Assembly: GCF_001857965.1 (NCBI RefSeq)
Contig: NZ_CP017774.1
Coordinates: 3,410,001 to 3,474,000 of the forward strand
Length of the DNA: 64,000 nucleotides
Reading direction: 5' to 3'
Source of the DNA: Flavobacterium commune
GTDB lineage: Bacteria; Bacteroidota; Bacteroidia; Flavobacteriales; Flavobacteriaceae
Under the pieces are notes generated by a model. That model ran no database searches. It was not told the DNA's origin and saw nothing but the letters and a program-made list of their open reading frames with translations. This document shows positions 42,771 through 52,927 of the stretch, one piece after another. A program made the translations under genes and the position numbers. Position 1 is the stretch's first letter, and each line of letters begins with the position of its first letter.

Positions 42771-42798
42771 AAAGAGAGAAGGATGTACTTCTCTCTTT
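42771..42798. terminator. Bidirectional terminator
   Basis: AAAGAGAGAAG (42771-42781) pairs perfectly with CTTCTCTCTTT (42788-42798), loop GATGTA. It separates the convergent small ORF and TPR-like gene. The A-run to its left gives the minus strand a T-tract. Confidence 0.8.
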
Positions 42799-42803
42799 GA
42801 TTT

Positions 42804-44348
42804 TTATCTATTGCTTAGTTTTGCTTTTTCTTTAATAATGTCGCTAATTTTTCGGTTTTCGATTTTGCTTTCCAGCCAGGAAATAATATCGAGATAAAGA
42901 AAAGCTCTTTTTTCATAAGTACTTTGTTCTAATTCTACAAAACGCTCTTTCATTTTTCGGAATTCATTTTTGATATCGCTTGGGTAAATAGAATTCAGGT
43001 TTTTCAAAAAGCGAATGATTTCCTTTTGTACTTCATGTAAATCATTCATTTTTAGTAAAAATTTATAGGTGTTTTTTAGCTGACTTTCTAAATAGTAGTC
43101 TTTCCCCAATTCATAATGCGCAATCAAACATAAAATGCGGGCAAAACACATTAAATCTTCGCGCATGCTTAGGTTTTTGTTATTGATAATTTTTTCCAAA
43201 TAAAATATGGATTCGTTGTATTTTTCAACACCAAAATAAATACTGGCAATTTTATAGAAAAATAACATTTCGTGATGTTCGTCCAGATGTTCGTTGTGAG
43301 TTTTTAATTTGCTCAGAATTTCAGGAACCAAATATTCGCTTTCGGCGAAAGTTCCTTCCATAATATGGTGATTTAATTTGTTGTTATATAAATATAAAAA
43401 GGACAACGAGGCAATATTATCATTAATAGGAAAACGCGGGTCTTTGATAGTTTCTTCAAGTAATGTTAGGTATTTTTTAAATTTGGTTTGATACTTTAAC
43501 ATGTATAAAGATTCCAATAAGTAATTATTTCCTTTTAAGAAAAACACCGGATTCAGGAAGATCATGTTTTCATTGTCGTAAAAAAGTGTAACCCATTTGG
43601 AAGCAAATTTATAGCTGCCTAAAAAATCTTGAACCAGAAAACTACGCCATAAATTAGCATTGTAAAACCAATATTTCTCTCGAAATCCAAATTTGTTTTC
43701 GTCTAATTTAGAAATGTGTTTGTTAAAATAATCATCAATATACTTGTATTCTTCATCGCTTTTTACATAACCGGTTTTAAGCATGATTCCATACAGTTGC
43801 AAAGATAAATTGGATAATTTACTCGAAATGGTATTTTGATAATTTAATTCTTTGGCTTGAATTACTAATTCGTCGGCACGTCCCTGAATACTTCTGGTGA
43901 TGTATTGTGATTCGATTAATTTTTCGAATTCTACAATTTCATACGCCATTAACTTTTCGTCATTTTCTATTGCCTGGCTTTTAGTTTTATCAAGGATTTT
44001 TAAACTCTGTTTGTACAAACCTTTATTATACAGAATGGTAGCAAAATCAATTTGTTCTCTTAATTGGTAACGAATGTTTTGACTAGGGATATTAAGGCGG
44101 ATGCTAACTAATATTTGCTTGTACAAATACGATTTTAAATTTGATAATTGTACTTTCTTAATGATACCACTTTTTAAAATAAGTTTCTCATCGTAGTTTT
44201 CAGATTTATCTAAAATATTGAACAGTTCAATGAATTTTGTATTCGAACTTGTCTCTAATCGACTTGCAAAAATCTTAAATTGTCGTTTTTCAGATTTAGA
44301 TAAGGACTTTATTAGAACGAATAAAAAATCTTTTTGATGGTTAGCCAT
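42804..44348 (-). CDS. Large alpha-helical (TPR-like) protein of unknown function
   Basis: 514 residues, nearly all amphipathic helices. Features include FLFVLIKSLSKSEKRQFKIFAS at the N-terminus, YNKGLYKQSLKILDKTKSQA, FFYKIASIYFGVEKYNESIFYLEKII and YLESQLKNTYKFLLKMNDLHEVQKEIIRF, consistent with tetratricopeptide-like repeats. No signal peptide or membrane segment, so cytoplasmic. It is conserved in size with Flavobacteriia hypothetical proteins but has no assigned function. It is divergent from leuA (148 nt) and convergent with a small ORF. Confidence 0.75.
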   Translation of the reverse strand: MANHQKDFLFVLIKSLSKSEKRQFKIFASRLETSSNTKFIELFNILDKSENYDEKLILKSGIIKKVQLSNLKSYLYKQILVSIRLNIPSQNIRYQLREQIDFATILYNKGLYKQSLKILDKTKSQAIENDEKLMAYEIVEFEKLIESQYITRSIQGRADELVIQAKELNYQNTISSKLSNLSLQLYGIMLKTGYVKSDEEYKYIDDYFNKHISKLDENKFGFREKYWFYNANLWRSFLVQDFLGSYKFASKWVTLFYDNENMIFLNPVFFLKGNNYLLESLYMLKYQTKFKKYLTLLEETIKDPRFPINDNIASLSFLYLYNNKLNHHIMEGTFAESEYLVPEILSKLKTHNEHLDEHHEMLFFYKIASIYFGVEKYNESIFYLEKIINNKNLSMREDLMCFARILCLIAHYELGKDYYLESQLKNTYKFLLKMNDLHEVQKEIIRFLKNLNSIYPSDIKNEFRKMKERFVELEQSTYEKRAFLYLDIISWLESKIENRKISDIIKEKAKLSNR

Positions 44349-44496
44349 TGTAAAATAAATAGATTTAACTAGTTGATTTTAAGTGTTTTACATAGCCAAT
44401 AACAGGCTTATAAACAGTATATTCAGTTAAAATGAATTTTCTATCCAAAGTAAAGAATATATTTTTGTTATCAAGATGTGAAATTACATTAAATAA

Positions 44497-45678
44497 ATGA
44501 AAATGAATAGAGACAAAGTCCAAATTTTTGATACCACTTTACGAGACGGGGAACAAGTTCCAGGATGTAAATTAGATACCAATCAAAAACTTGTTATAGC
44601 TGAACGCTTAGATAACATGGGGGTTGATATTATTGAAGCTGGTTTTCCGGTTTCTAGTCCTGGTGATTTTTTGTCTGTTACTGAAATTAGTAAAATCGTT
44701 AAAAATGCTACAGTTTGTGGTCTTACCAGAGCTGTAAAAAACGATATCGATGTAGCAGCCGCAGCCTTAAAACATGCTAAAAGACCACGTATTCATACTG
44801 GTATTGGGACATCAGAATCTCATATATTACATAAATTACAAACAACAAGAGAAGATATTATTGCCAGAGCTAAGGCCGCTGTAGCCCATGCTAAATCTTA
44901 TGTTGAAGATGTAGAGTTTTATGCAGAAGATGCAGGGAGAACTGACAATGCTTTCTTGGCACAAGTTTGTGAAGAAGTTATTAAATCAGGAGCTACAGTA
45001 TTAAATATTCCTGACACTACAGGGTATTGTTTGCCTGATGAGTATGGTGCAAAAATCAAATACCTTAAAGAAAATGTAAAAGGTATTGATAATGTAACTA
45101 TCTCTTGTCACTGTCATAACGATTTAGGAATGGCAACAGCTAACTCAATTTCAGGAGCTATTAACGGTGCCAGACAAATTGAGTGTACTATCAATGGAAT
45201 AGGGGAAAGAGCCGGAAATACTGCTTTGGAAGAAGTAGTGATGATTTTTAAGCAACATCCGGATTTGAATTTATATACTGATATCGACACCAAACAATTG
45301 AATGAAATGAGTCGTTTGGTTTCTGAAAGTATGGGGATGATGGTTCAGCCTAATAAGGCTATTGTTGGAGCTAATGCTTTTGCTCATAGTTCCGGAATTC
45401 ATCAGGATGGTGTTATTAAAAACAGAGCTACGTATGAAATTATTGATCCTTTAGATGTAGGAGTTAATGAATCTTCAATTGTGCTTACTGCCAGAAGTGG
45501 TAGAGCAGCATTAGCATATCGAGCTAAAAAAGTAGGGTATGAGCTAACAAAAACACAGTTAGATGTTGTCTATGTTGAGTTTTTGAAATTTGCCGATGTT
45601 AAAAAAGAAGTTTTAGACGATGATATTCATTTGATTATTGCGGCTTCGAAAATTGAAGGTGATTTAATTAAACGATAG
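44497..45678 (+). CDS. leuA: 2-isopropylmalate synthase, short form
   Basis: 393 residues. Catalyses acetyl-CoA plus 2-ketoisovalerate to 2-isopropylmalate, the first leucine-specific step. HMGL-like TIM barrel: [17 protein letters not shown] with the metal Asp, [46 protein letters not shown] (metal His-x-His) and [16 protein letters not shown]. The protein stops near residue 390, so the ~120-residue LeuA dimer domain that binds leucine in the long form is absent. It could alternatively be a homocitrate or citramalate synthase, but leuB next door favours LeuA. Confidence 0.88.
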   Translation: MKMNRDKVQIFDTTLRDGEQVPGCKLDTNQKLVIAERLDNMGVDIIEAGFPVSSPGDFLSVTEISKIVKNATVCGLTRAVKNDIDVAAAALKHAKRPRIHTGIGTSESHILHKLQTTREDIIARAKAAVAHAKSYVEDVEFYAEDAGRTDNAFLAQVCEEVIKSGATVLNIPDTTGYCLPDEYGAKIKYLKENVKGIDNVTISCHCHNDLGMATANSISGAINGARQIECTINGIGERAGNTALEEVVMIFKQHPDLNLYTDIDTKQLNEMSRLVSESMGMMVQPNKAIVGANAFAHSSGIHQDGVIKNRATYEIIDPLDVGVNESSIVLTARSGRAALAYRAKKVGYELTKTQLDVVYVEFLKFADVKKEVLDDDIHLIIAASKIEGDLIKR

Positions 45679-45703
45679 TTAGAGCTTAGGAATTTTAAAT
45701 GAT

Positions 45704-45711
45704 TAAATTTG
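45704..45711 (+). promoter_or_regulatory. TAnnTTTG -7 box before leuB
   Basis: TAAATTTG, 26 nt upstream of the leuB ATG; no clear -33. It could give leuB extra transcription within the leuA-leuB unit. Confidence 0.35.
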
Positions 45712-45737
45712 CAGCGTTTTAATTAAAAATCAATCTC

Positions 45738-46856
45738 ATGAACTTAAAAATTGCTGTGTTGTCGGGTGATGGTGTAGGTCCTGAAGTGATTTTACAGGCT
45801 AAAAAAGCCTTGTGCGCTATAGGAGTCGTTTACGAACATGATTTTATTTTTGAAGATGCGCTTGTGGGAGCTATTGCTATAGATAAAGCAGGGTCGCCGC
45901 TTCCTGAACAAACATTAAATCTATGTCTTAATACCGATGCTGTTTTGCTGGGTGCTATCGGTGATCCGAAATACGATGTCGATACTGATGCAAAAGTTCG
46001 TCCGGAGCAAGGATTGTTGCGATTGAGAAAAGAGTTAAATCTTTATGCAAATATCAGACCTCTTAAGCCTTTTAAAGGCTTAGTTGATGTTTCTCCTTTA
46101 AAAAGAGAAGTAGTCGAAGGAGTTGATTTTATCATTTACAGAGAATTAACTGGCGGAATCTATTTTGGAGAAAAAAAACTAAATGAATCAGGAACAATTG
46201 CTTCTGATTTATGTGAATACACTGAAGCCGAAATCTCAAAAATTGCGCATTTAGCATTTAAATCAGCTCAAAACAGAAGAAAGAAATTAACCTTAGTTGA
46301 TATGGCTAATGTTCTTGAAACTTCACGTTTATGGAGAAATGTAGTTAAAAGTATTGGAGCTGATTATCCAGATGTAACTTTAGATTTTTTGTATGCTGAT
46401 AATGCAGCAAAACAAATTATATCAAATCCGAAACAGTTTGATGTAATATTGACAGAGAATTTATTTGGAGATATTTTATCTGATGAAGCCAGTGTTATAA
46501 CAGGCTCAATAGGAGTTTTAGCATCAGCTTCATTAGGAGAAAAAAATGTGTTGTTTGAACCGGTTCACGGTTCTTATCCTCATGCAAAAGGAAGAAATAT
46601 TGCCAATCCTTTTGCAGCGATACTTTCGGCAGCAATGTTGTTGGAACATTTTGGCTTGAACGAAGAAGCTAAAAAAGTATATCAAGGAGTAGAAAAAGCA
46701 ATTGAATACAATGTGGTTACGATAGATCTGAATCCGGATACAAAATTTGGAACTAATGAAGTAGGGGAATTTGTTTCCAATTTCATTTTAAATAAAGACG
46801 ACCTAATGTATTTTAATAATGATAATGTGCATTTAGGTCAATCAACAATAGTATAA
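45738..46856 (+). CDS. leuB: 3-isopropylmalate dehydrogenase
   Basis: 372 residues. NAD-dependent oxidative decarboxylation of 3-isopropylmalate in leucine synthesis. Family blocks: IAVLSGDGVGPEVILQAKK, AIGDPKYD, LRLRKELNLYANIRPLK, REL-TGGIYFGEKK, TLVDMANVLETSRLWR, DNAAKQIISNPKQFDVILTENLFGDILSDEASVITGS and EPVHGSYPHAKGRNIANP. It follows leuA by 59 nt. The intervening leuC and leuD genes often found in such clusters are not in this window. Confidence 0.96.
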   Translation: MNLKIAVLSGDGVGPEVILQAKKALCAIGVVYEHDFIFEDALVGAIAIDKAGSPLPEQTLNLCLNTDAVLLGAIGDPKYDVDTDAKVRPEQGLLRLRKELNLYANIRPLKPFKGLVDVSPLKREVVEGVDFIIYRELTGGIYFGEKKLNESGTIASDLCEYTEAEISKIAHLAFKSAQNRRKKLTLVDMANVLETSRLWRNVVKSIGADYPDVTLDFLYADNAAKQIISNPKQFDVILTENLFGDILSDEASVITGSIGVLASASLGEKNVLFEPVHGSYPHAKGRNIANPFAAILSAAMLLEHFGLNEEAKKVYQGVEKAIEYNVVTIDLNPDTKFGTNEVGEFVSNFILNKDDLMYFNNDNVHLGQSTIV

Positions 46857-46941
46857 TCTACTATTTTGATAAATAATTGAAATTAATGATAAGAAATTCA
46901 TAAATTTTTAATTTTTATTTTTTTAGGTATAAAGGTTTTTA

Positions 46942-46949
46942 TACTTTTG
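46942..46949 (+). promoter_or_regulatory. -7 box of the ilv leader promoter
   Basis: TACTTTTG matches TAnnTTTG and lies 18 nt upstream of the leader ATG at 46968. The -33 region is T-rich without a clean TTG. It gives ilvDBNC a promoter separate from leuAB. Confidence 0.6.
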
Positions 46950-46967
46950 TTCCATCAAAAAAAGAAA

Positions 46968-47030
46968 ATGAAAAATTCAATTGTATTAGTTTCTGTCGTT
47001 AATGTCATTGTTGTATCAACAAGTGCATAA
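46968..47030 (+). CDS. ilv operon leader peptide (attenuation)
   Basis: A 20-residue ORF, ATG 46968 to TAA 47028-47030. Ten of the 20 residues are Val, Ile or Leu: seven Val, two Ile and one Leu, concentrated in the run IVLVSVVNVIVV (residues 5-16). These are exactly the end products of the genes downstream. It is followed after 38 nt by a strong terminator and then by ilvD. The arrangement is that of an amino-acid leader peptide: low charged Val/Ile-tRNA stalls the ribosome in the Val run and lets an antiterminator form. It is too short to be found by ordinary gene calling. Confidence 0.85.
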   Translation: MKNSIVLVSVVNVIVVSTSA

Positions 47031-47071
47031 GGGAAACTATTAATATAATTGAAAAATAATATTATATGACT
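47022..47071 (+). promoter_or_regulatory. Candidate antiterminator of the ilv leader
   Basis: AGT (47022-47024) and CATA (47026-47029), the last leader codons plus stop, can pair with TATG and ACT (47065-47071), which includes the 5' arm of the terminator. An inner stem TAATAT (47041-47046) with ATATTA (47059-47064) would stack inside. The pairing is weak and AU-rich. A ribosome sitting at the stop codon would mask the left arm and favour termination. Hand folding only. Confidence 0.4.
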
Positions 47072-47096
47072 CCCAATAAAATGGGAGTTTTTTTTT
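47069..47096 (+). terminator. Attenuator terminator upstream of ilvD
   Basis: ACTCCCA (47069-47075) pairs perfectly with TGGGAGT (47082-47088), loop ATAAAA, followed by a run of nine T. A canonical intrinsic terminator placed between the Val/Ile-rich leader peptide and the ilvD start at 47131. Confidence 0.9.
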
Positions 47097-47130
47097 GGAA
47101 TTATATCAGCACAAAAAAAAAATAAAAAAG

Positions 47131-48804
47131 ATGGAATTAAATAAATATAGCAAGACAATTACTCAAGACGAAACACAGCCTGCTTCCCAAGCGATGTTAT
47201 ATGCACTTGGATTGACAGAAGAAGATCTTAAAAAAGCACAGGTAGGAATTGTAAGTATGGGTTACGACGGAAACCCGTGTAACATGCACTTGAACGATCT
47301 GGCTAAAGATATTAAGACAGGAGTATGGAAAGAAGATTTAGTAGGTTTGATTTTTAATACCATTGGTGTTAGTGATGGTATGTCAAATGGAAATGACGGA
47401 ATGCGTTTTTCATTAGTTTCTCGTGATGTAATTGCCGATTCTATCGAAACTGTTATGGGTGCACAATGGTACGATGGTATGATTGCTGTTCCGGGATGTG
47501 ATAAAAACATGCCAGGAGCTTTAATGGCTATGGGTAGAGTAAATCGTCCGTCTATTATGGTTTACGGTGGATCTATTCATCCGGGAAAATGGAAAGGTCA
47601 GGATTTGAATATTGTTTCTGCTTTTGAAGCCTTAGGAAAAAAAATCAGTAACACTATTACTCCTGAAGATTTTAAAGGTGTAATTCAAAATGCTTGTCCA
47701 GGTGCAGGTGCTTGTGGCGGAATGTACACAGCTAATACTATGTCATCAGCAATTGAAGCATTAGGAATGAGTTTGCCATACAGTTCTTCTAATCCTGCTT
47801 TGAGCCCGGAAAAAAAACAAGAATGTGTTGATGCCGGAAAAGCAATCAAAATATTATTAGAAAAAGATATTAAACCTAGAGACATCATGACACGTAAAGC
47901 ATTCGAAAATGCGATTACAATGGTGGCTGTTTTAGGTGGTTCTACAAATGCAGTAATGCACTTAATTGCAATGGCGCATTCTGTAGGAATCGAATTGACA
48001 TTAAAAGATTTTCAGGATATCAGTGATAAAACACCATTATTGGCCGACTTGAAACCAAGTGGAAAATATTTAATGGAAGATTTACATAATGTAGGTGGCG
48101 TTCCGGCAGTAATGAAATATTTACTAAAAGAAGGTTTCTTACATGGAGATTGTTTAACGGTTACAGGTAAAACAATCGCTGAAAATTTAGCTTCAATTCC
48201 AGATTTACATGATGGGCAAGAAGTAATTTTCGAAATTCATAAAGCATTAAAACCAACAGGAAATATCCAAATTTTATACGGAAATATTGCTTCAGAAGGT
48301 TGTGTGGCAAAAATTAGTGGAAAAGAAGGTGAATTTTTTGAAGGTACAGCTGTAGTTTTTGAAGGAGAAAAACAAGTAATCAAAGGAATTCAGGCTGGTG
48401 AAGTAAAACCAGGAAATGTCGTCATTATCCGCTATTGCGGCCCAAAAGGTGGTCCTGGAATGTCTGAAATGCTAAAACCAACTTCTGCTATTATGGGAGC
48501 TGGTTTAGGAAGCAGTGTAGCTTTAATCACTGACGGCCGTTTCTCAGGAGGTTCTCATGGTTTTGTAGTAGGACATGTTACTCCGGAAGCTTACGAAGGA
48601 GGCGGAATTGCTTTAATCGAAAATGGAGATGTTATTACAATTGATGCGGTAAAAAACACCATCAATATGAAAATCTCTGATGAAGAATTTGCAAGACGTA
48701 AAGCCAATTGGAAACAACCAGAATCACCAATCAAACAAGGAGTTTTACTTAAATATATGCGTTCAGTATCCAGTGCATCTGAAGGATGTGTTACTGACAA
48801 ATAA
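47131..48804 (+). CDS. ilvD: Dihydroxyacid dehydratase
   Basis: 557 residues from the ATG at 47131; an upstream TTG in the terminator T-tract (47095) is rejected. Dehydrates dihydroxy-acids to 2-keto-acids in Val/Ile synthesis with an Fe-S cluster. The cluster cysteines are in the usual blocks: [26 protein letters not shown] and [20 protein letters not shown]. The C-terminal [21 protein letters not shown] and [21 protein letters not shown] are intact. First gene of ilvDBNC, transcribed through the attenuator. Confidence 0.97.
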   Translation: MELNKYSKTITQDETQPASQAMLYALGLTEEDLKKAQVGIVSMGYDGNPCNMHLNDLAKDIKTGVWKEDLVGLIFNTIGVSDGMSNGNDGMRFSLVSRDVIADSIETVMGAQWYDGMIAVPGCDKNMPGALMAMGRVNRPSIMVYGGSIHPGKWKGQDLNIVSAFEALGKKISNTITPEDFKGVIQNACPGAGACGGMYTANTMSSAIEALGMSLPYSSSNPALSPEKKQECVDAGKAIKILLEKDIKPRDIMTRKAFENAITMVAVLGGSTNAVMHLIAMAHSVGIELTLKDFQDISDKTPLLADLKPSGKYLMEDLHNVGGVPAVMKYLLKEGFLHGDCLTVTGKTIAENLASIPDLHDGQEVIFEIHKALKPTGNIQILYGNIASEGCVAKISGKEGEFFEGTAVVFEGEKQVIKGIQAGEVKPGNVVIIRYCGPKGGPGMSEMLKPTSAIMGAGLGSSVALITDGRFSGGSHGFVVGHVTPEAYEGGGIALIENGDVITIDAVKNTINMKISDEEFARRKANWKQPESPIKQGVLLKYMRSVSSASEGCVTDK

Positions 48805-48886
48805 TAGTCAATTACAATTTTAAAAATCAATTGCAATGTCAATCTGATTTCGAAAAAATAAATTGCCAAAACAAAAAAGACAAACA

Positions 48887-50575
48887 ATGAAAATATCAGG
48901 AGCAGAAGCAGTTATCAGATGCTTATTAGCCGAAGGAGTTGACTTAGTTTATGGATATCCAGGTGGTGCCATAATGCCGGTTTACGACGAATTATATAAA
49001 TTTCAAGATCAATTGCACCACGTATTGGTGCGTCACGAGCAAGGTGCAGCTCACGCTGCCCAAGGTTTTGCCAGAGCTACCGGAAAAGTAGGGGTTGCAA
49101 TCGCAACTTCAGGACCTGGAGCTACAAACCTGGTTACAGGTATTGCCGATGCTCAAATCGATTCTACTCCAATGGTATGTATTACCGGACAAGTAGGGAA
49201 ACATTTATTAGGTTCTGATGCTTTTCAGGAAACGGATATTATTGGAATTTCAACTCCGGTAACCAAATGGAATTACCAAATTACCGAAGCAGATGAAATT
49301 CCTGAGATTATGGCAAAAGCATTTTACATTGCACGTTCAGGACGTCCGGGACCAGTATTAGTTGATATTACTAAAAATGCTCAGTTTGACACTTTAGATT
49401 TTAGTTATAAAAAATGTAACGACATCAGAAGTTACCATCCAAAACCGATTTTAAAATTAGACAAGGTTAAGGAAGCGGCTGAGTTAATCAATAAGGCTAA
49501 AAAACCAATGATTGTTTTTGGTCAAGGGGTTATTCTAAGTAAGGCTGAAGAAGAATTGAAAGCTTTAATTGAAAAATCAGGAATTCCTGCAGCCTGGACT
49601 ATTTTAGGTCTTTCTGCATTACCTACAGAACACGAATTAAACGTAGGAATGGTAGGAATGCACGGAAATTACGGCCCTAATATTTTAACTAACGAATGCG
49701 ATGTTTTAATTGCATTAGGAATGCGTTTTGACGACCGTGTTACTGGAAATTTAGCAACTTATGCTAAGCAAGCTAAAGTAGTTCATTTTGAAATTGACCC
49801 GGCTGAGATTGATAAAAACGTTAAAACTGAGGTTGCTGTATTAGCGGATTTAAAAGAAGCTTTAACAGCATTATTACCTTTTATCGAAAAGAATACTCAC
49901 GAAGAATGGCACAACGAATTCAAGAAGAAATATGAAATTGAATTGGATGCAGTTATCAACGAAGAGTTAGCTCCAACTAACGGAAAAGGAATTTCTATGG
50001 GAGAAACTATCGAAATGATTAACAAACATTCAAAAGGTGATGCAATAATGGTTTCTGATGTTGGTCAGCACCAAATGTTTACTTGTCGTTATTCAAAATT
50101 CAATCAAACTAAAAGTAATGTAACTTCTGGAGGTTTAGGAACTATGGGATTTGCTTTACCAGCAGCCATTGGAGCTAAAATGGGGCGTCCGGATCGCGAA
50201 GTAGTTGCTATTATTGGTGATGGTGGTTTCCAAATGAACATTCAGGAATTAGGAACGATTCATCAAACGAAAGTTCCGGTTAAAATTGTAGTTTTAAACA
50301 ACGAATTTTTAGGGATGGTGCGTCAATGGCAGGAATTGTTTTTTGACTATAGATATGCTTCTACAGTGATGACAAATCCTAACTTTTGTGCTATTGCCGA
50401 AGGTTATTATATCAAAGCTCGTAAAGTAACTAAAAGAGAAGAACTAGATGAAGCAATTGCTGAAATGATGGCTTCTAAAGACTCTTATTTCCTTGAAGTT
50501 ATGGTAGAAAAAGAAAACAATGTATTCCCAATGATTCCAACAGGAGCTTCGGTTTCTGACATCCGATTAAGTTAA
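48887..50575 (+). CDS. ilvB: Acetolactate synthase large subunit
   Basis: 562 residues from the ATG at 48887; a TTG upstream at 48863 is not needed. ThDP-dependent condensation giving acetolactate or acetohydroxybutyrate. Catalytic Glu in VRHEQGAAHAAQGFARATG, ThDP-binding GDGGFQMNIQELGTIHQTKVPVKIVVLNN, and the FAD/quinone-oxidase-derived regions are present. It follows ilvD by 82 nt and precedes the regulatory subunit gene by 4 nt. Confidence 0.97.
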   Translation: MKISGAEAVIRCLLAEGVDLVYGYPGGAIMPVYDELYKFQDQLHHVLVRHEQGAAHAAQGFARATGKVGVAIATSGPGATNLVTGIADAQIDSTPMVCITGQVGKHLLGSDAFQETDIIGISTPVTKWNYQITEADEIPEIMAKAFYIARSGRPGPVLVDITKNAQFDTLDFSYKKCNDIRSYHPKPILKLDKVKEAAELINKAKKPMIVFGQGVILSKAEEELKALIEKSGIPAAWTILGLSALPTEHELNVGMVGMHGNYGPNILTNECDVLIALGMRFDDRVTGNLATYAKQAKVVHFEIDPAEIDKNVKTEVAVLADLKEALTALLPFIEKNTHEEWHNEFKKKYEIELDAVINEELAPTNGKGISMGETIEMINKHSKGDAIMVSDVGQHQMFTCRYSKFNQTKSNVTSGGLGTMGFALPAAIGAKMGRPDREVVAIIGDGGFQMNIQELGTIHQTKVPVKIVVLNNEFLGMVRQWQELFFDYRYASTVMTNPNFCAIAEGYYIKARKVTKREELDEAIAEMMASKDSYFLEVMVEKENNVFPMIPTGASVSDIRLS

Positions 50576-50579
50576 TATT

Positions 50580-51110
50580 ATGGAAGAAAATAAAACATTC
50601 ACGATTTCTGTTTATTCAGAAAACAACGTTGGCTTATTGAACAGAATATCAGGAATATTCTTGAAACGCCACATCAATATATTGAGTTTAAATGTATCCG
50701 AATCGGAAATTGAAAACGTTTCCCGATTTGTAATTGTAGTAGATACTACTGAAAAATGGGTACAAAACATTGTGGGTCAAATCGAAAAACAAGTTGAAGT
50801 AATTAAAGCTTTCTACCATGTAGATGAGGAAACTATCTTTCTGGAAAGTGCTTTATTCAAAATCGCTTCTAACTTATTATTTGACGAAAGACAAATTCAA
50901 AACATCATCAAAGAAAGTCATTCGGAAATTGTAACGGTATCAAGAGACTTTTTTGTGATTTCAAAATCAGGAAGACGTTCTGAAATAGAAGAATTACATG
51001 CAAAATTAAAGCCTTTCGGAATCATGCAATTTGTGCGTTCAGGAAGAATATCAGTTTCCAAAGAAAAAATGGAAGTGACAAGTTTATTACTAGAGGAATT
51101 AAAATCATAA
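50580..51110 (+). CDS. ilvN: Acetolactate synthase small (regulatory) subunit
   Basis: 176 residues with an N-terminal ACT domain (FTISVYSENNVGLLNRISGIFLKRHINILSLNVSESEIENVSRFVIVV) and a second C-terminal ACT-like domain (SEIVTVSRDFFVISKSGRRSEIEELHAKLKPFGIMQFVRSGRISV). It binds valine for feedback inhibition and activates the catalytic subunit. This length is like IlvH. Starts 4 nt after ilvB, ends 15 nt before ilvC. Confidence 0.94.
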   Translation: MEENKTFTISVYSENNVGLLNRISGIFLKRHINILSLNVSESEIENVSRFVIVVDTTEKWVQNIVGQIEKQVEVIKAFYHVDEETIFLESALFKIASNLLFDERQIQNIIKESHSEIVTVSRDFFVISKSGRRSEIEELHAKLKPFGIMQFVRSGRISVSKEKMEVTSLLLEELKS

Positions 51111-51125
51111 ATTAAATATTAGAAA

Positions 51126-52598
51126 ATGGCAAATTATTTCAATTCATTACCACTTAGATTACAATTAGAACAATTAGGCGTTTGCGAATTCATGGATCAA
51201 TCCGAATTTGCTAACGGAATCGAAGCTTTAAAAGGTAAAAAAGTAGTTATCGTAGGTTGTGGTGCTCAAGGTTTGAACCAAGGTTTAAACATGAGAGATT
51301 CAGGTTTAGATATTTCTTACGCTTTGCGTGCTGAAGCTATTGCTGAAAAAAGAGCTTCTTACAGAAATGCTACTGAGAATGGTTTCAATGTAGGAACTTA
51401 TGAAGAATTAATCCCTACAGCTGATTTAGTATGCAACCTTACACCAGATAAACAACATACTGCTGTAGTTACTGCAATTATGCCATTAATGAAGCAAGGA
51501 GCTACATTATCATATTCTCATGGTTTTAATATCGTAGAAGAAGGAATGCAAATTCGTAAAGACTTAACAGTTATTATGTGTGCTCCTAAATGTCCAGGAT
51601 CTGAAGTACGTGAAGAGTACAAAAGAGGATTTGGTGTACCTACATTAATCGCTGTTCACCCTGAAAACGATCCAAATGGTTTTGGTTTAGATCAGGCAAA
51701 AGCGTATGCTGTTGCAACAGGAGGAAACAGAGCAGGAGTTTTACGTTCTTCTTTCGTAGCTGAAGTTAAATCTGATTTAATGGGAGAGCAAACAATCCTT
51801 TGTGGTTTGTTACAAACAGGTTCTATCTTATGTTTTGACAAAATGGTTGCTGAAGGTGTTGATGCTGGATATGCTTCTAAATTAATCCAATACGGATGGG
51901 AAACTATCACTGAAGGATTGAAACACGGTGGTATCACAAATATGATGGATAGATTATCTAATCCAGCTAAAATTGCTGCATTCAACACTGCTGAAGAATT
52001 AAAAGACATCATGCGTCCATTATTCCAAAAACACATGGATGATATCATTTCTGGAGAATTCTCTAAAACAATGATGGAAGACTGGGCTAATGACGATAAA
52101 AACTTATTGACTTGGAGAGCTGCTACTGAAGCAACTAACTTCGAGAAAACTCCAGCTGGAAATGTTGAAATTTCTGAGCAAGAATACTACGACAACGGAG
52201 TATTAATGGTAGCTATGGTAAAAGCTGGTGTTGAATTAGCTTTTGAAGCTATGACTGATTCAGGAATTATCGAAGAGTCTGCTTACTACGAGTCATTACA
52301 CGAAACTCCACTTATTGCTAACACAATTGCAAGAAAGAAATTGTTCGAAATGAACCGTGTAATCTCTGATACTGCTGAGTACGGATGTTATTTATTTGAC
52401 CATGCTTGTAAGCCATTAATCGCTGAGTACGTTAAAAATGCACCATCTAACTTAATTGGTCGTCCATTCAATAGTGGAGATAACGGTGTTGACAACAAAG
52501 AATTAATCGATGTGAATTCAATCATCAGAAATCACCCGGTTGAAGAAGTTGGAGCTTGGTTAAGAGAGTCAATGACTGCAATGAAAAAAATTGTATAA
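51126..52598 (+). CDS. ilvC: Ketol-acid reductoisomerase, class II
   Basis: 490 residues, the long class II form as in E. coli and plants. Converts acetolactate to dihydroxyisovalerate with NADPH and Mg2+. NADPH site [32 protein letters not shown]; catalytic and metal acidic residues in [15 protein letters not shown] and the second KARI knotted domain, including [25 protein letters not shown]. Last gene of ilvDBNC, ended by a strong terminator. ilvE, ilvA and leuCD are not found here. Confidence 0.97.
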   Translation: MANYFNSLPLRLQLEQLGVCEFMDQSEFANGIEALKGKKVVIVGCGAQGLNQGLNMRDSGLDISYALRAEAIAEKRASYRNATENGFNVGTYEELIPTADLVCNLTPDKQHTAVVTAIMPLMKQGATLSYSHGFNIVEEGMQIRKDLTVIMCAPKCPGSEVREEYKRGFGVPTLIAVHPENDPNGFGLDQAKAYAVATGGNRAGVLRSSFVAEVKSDLMGEQTILCGLLQTGSILCFDKMVAEGVDAGYASKLIQYGWETITEGLKHGGITNMMDRLSNPAKIAAFNTAEELKDIMRPLFQKHMDDIISGEFSKTMMEDWANDDKNLLTWRAATEATNFEKTPAGNVEISEQEYYDNGVLMVAMVKAGVELAFEAMTDSGIIEESAYYESLHETPLIANTIARKKLFEMNRVISDTAEYGCYLFDHACKPLIAEYVKNAPSNLIGRPFNSGDNGVDNKELIDVNSIIRNHPVEEVGAWLRESMTAMKKIV

Positions 52599-52621
52599 TT
52601 CTTTACAATTATAGTTAATTC

Positions 52622-52656
52622 AAAAAGGCGGAGTATTAAGTTACTTCGCCTTTTTT
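52622..52656 (+). terminator. Terminator of the ilv operon
   Basis: AAAAAGGCGGAGTA (52622-52635) pairs with TACTTCGCCTTTTT (52642-52655), 14 bp with one G-T wobble and a six-nt loop, running into a T-tract. Confidence 0.9.
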
Positions 52657-52927
52657 GTGTTTAATTTACAGGAACAGAGCTCTTTTGGTATTCAATAGTT
52701 TCATAATGAGTACCAAATATTGCCACTGCGAGGATTTGTGAGGCACGAAGTAAAGCAAGCACATTAGCTATAAAAAAGTGATTTGTATGATAATTTTTAT
52801 ATATTTGAACTTGCTTTTACACATGACTTAAATCAAACAAATTTGCCTATTTAAGTTGATTTATGTGATTTAATCACAGACCAGAAAAACAACTAAAAAA
52901 ACTTGACAAAGTCACTTAAATTAACCT
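52657..52927. other. Gene-free gap with a degenerate repeat copy
   Basis: No gene. GCGAGG...GAGGCACGAAGTAAAGCAA (52726-52759) looks like a decayed copy of the GAGGAACGAAGCAAT repeat found near 58.0 kb. The remainder is AT-rich spacer before a lipoprotein gene; I could not assign a promoter. Confidence 0.45.

Noticed and set aside
47095..47130. TTG start for ilvD adding 12 residues
   Set aside because: Lies in the T-tract of the attenuator; the peptide is lysine-rich spacer.
51692..52048. 118-codon antisense frame in ilvC
   Set aside because: Arises from regular codon use on the opposite strand of a conserved gene; no family resemblance.
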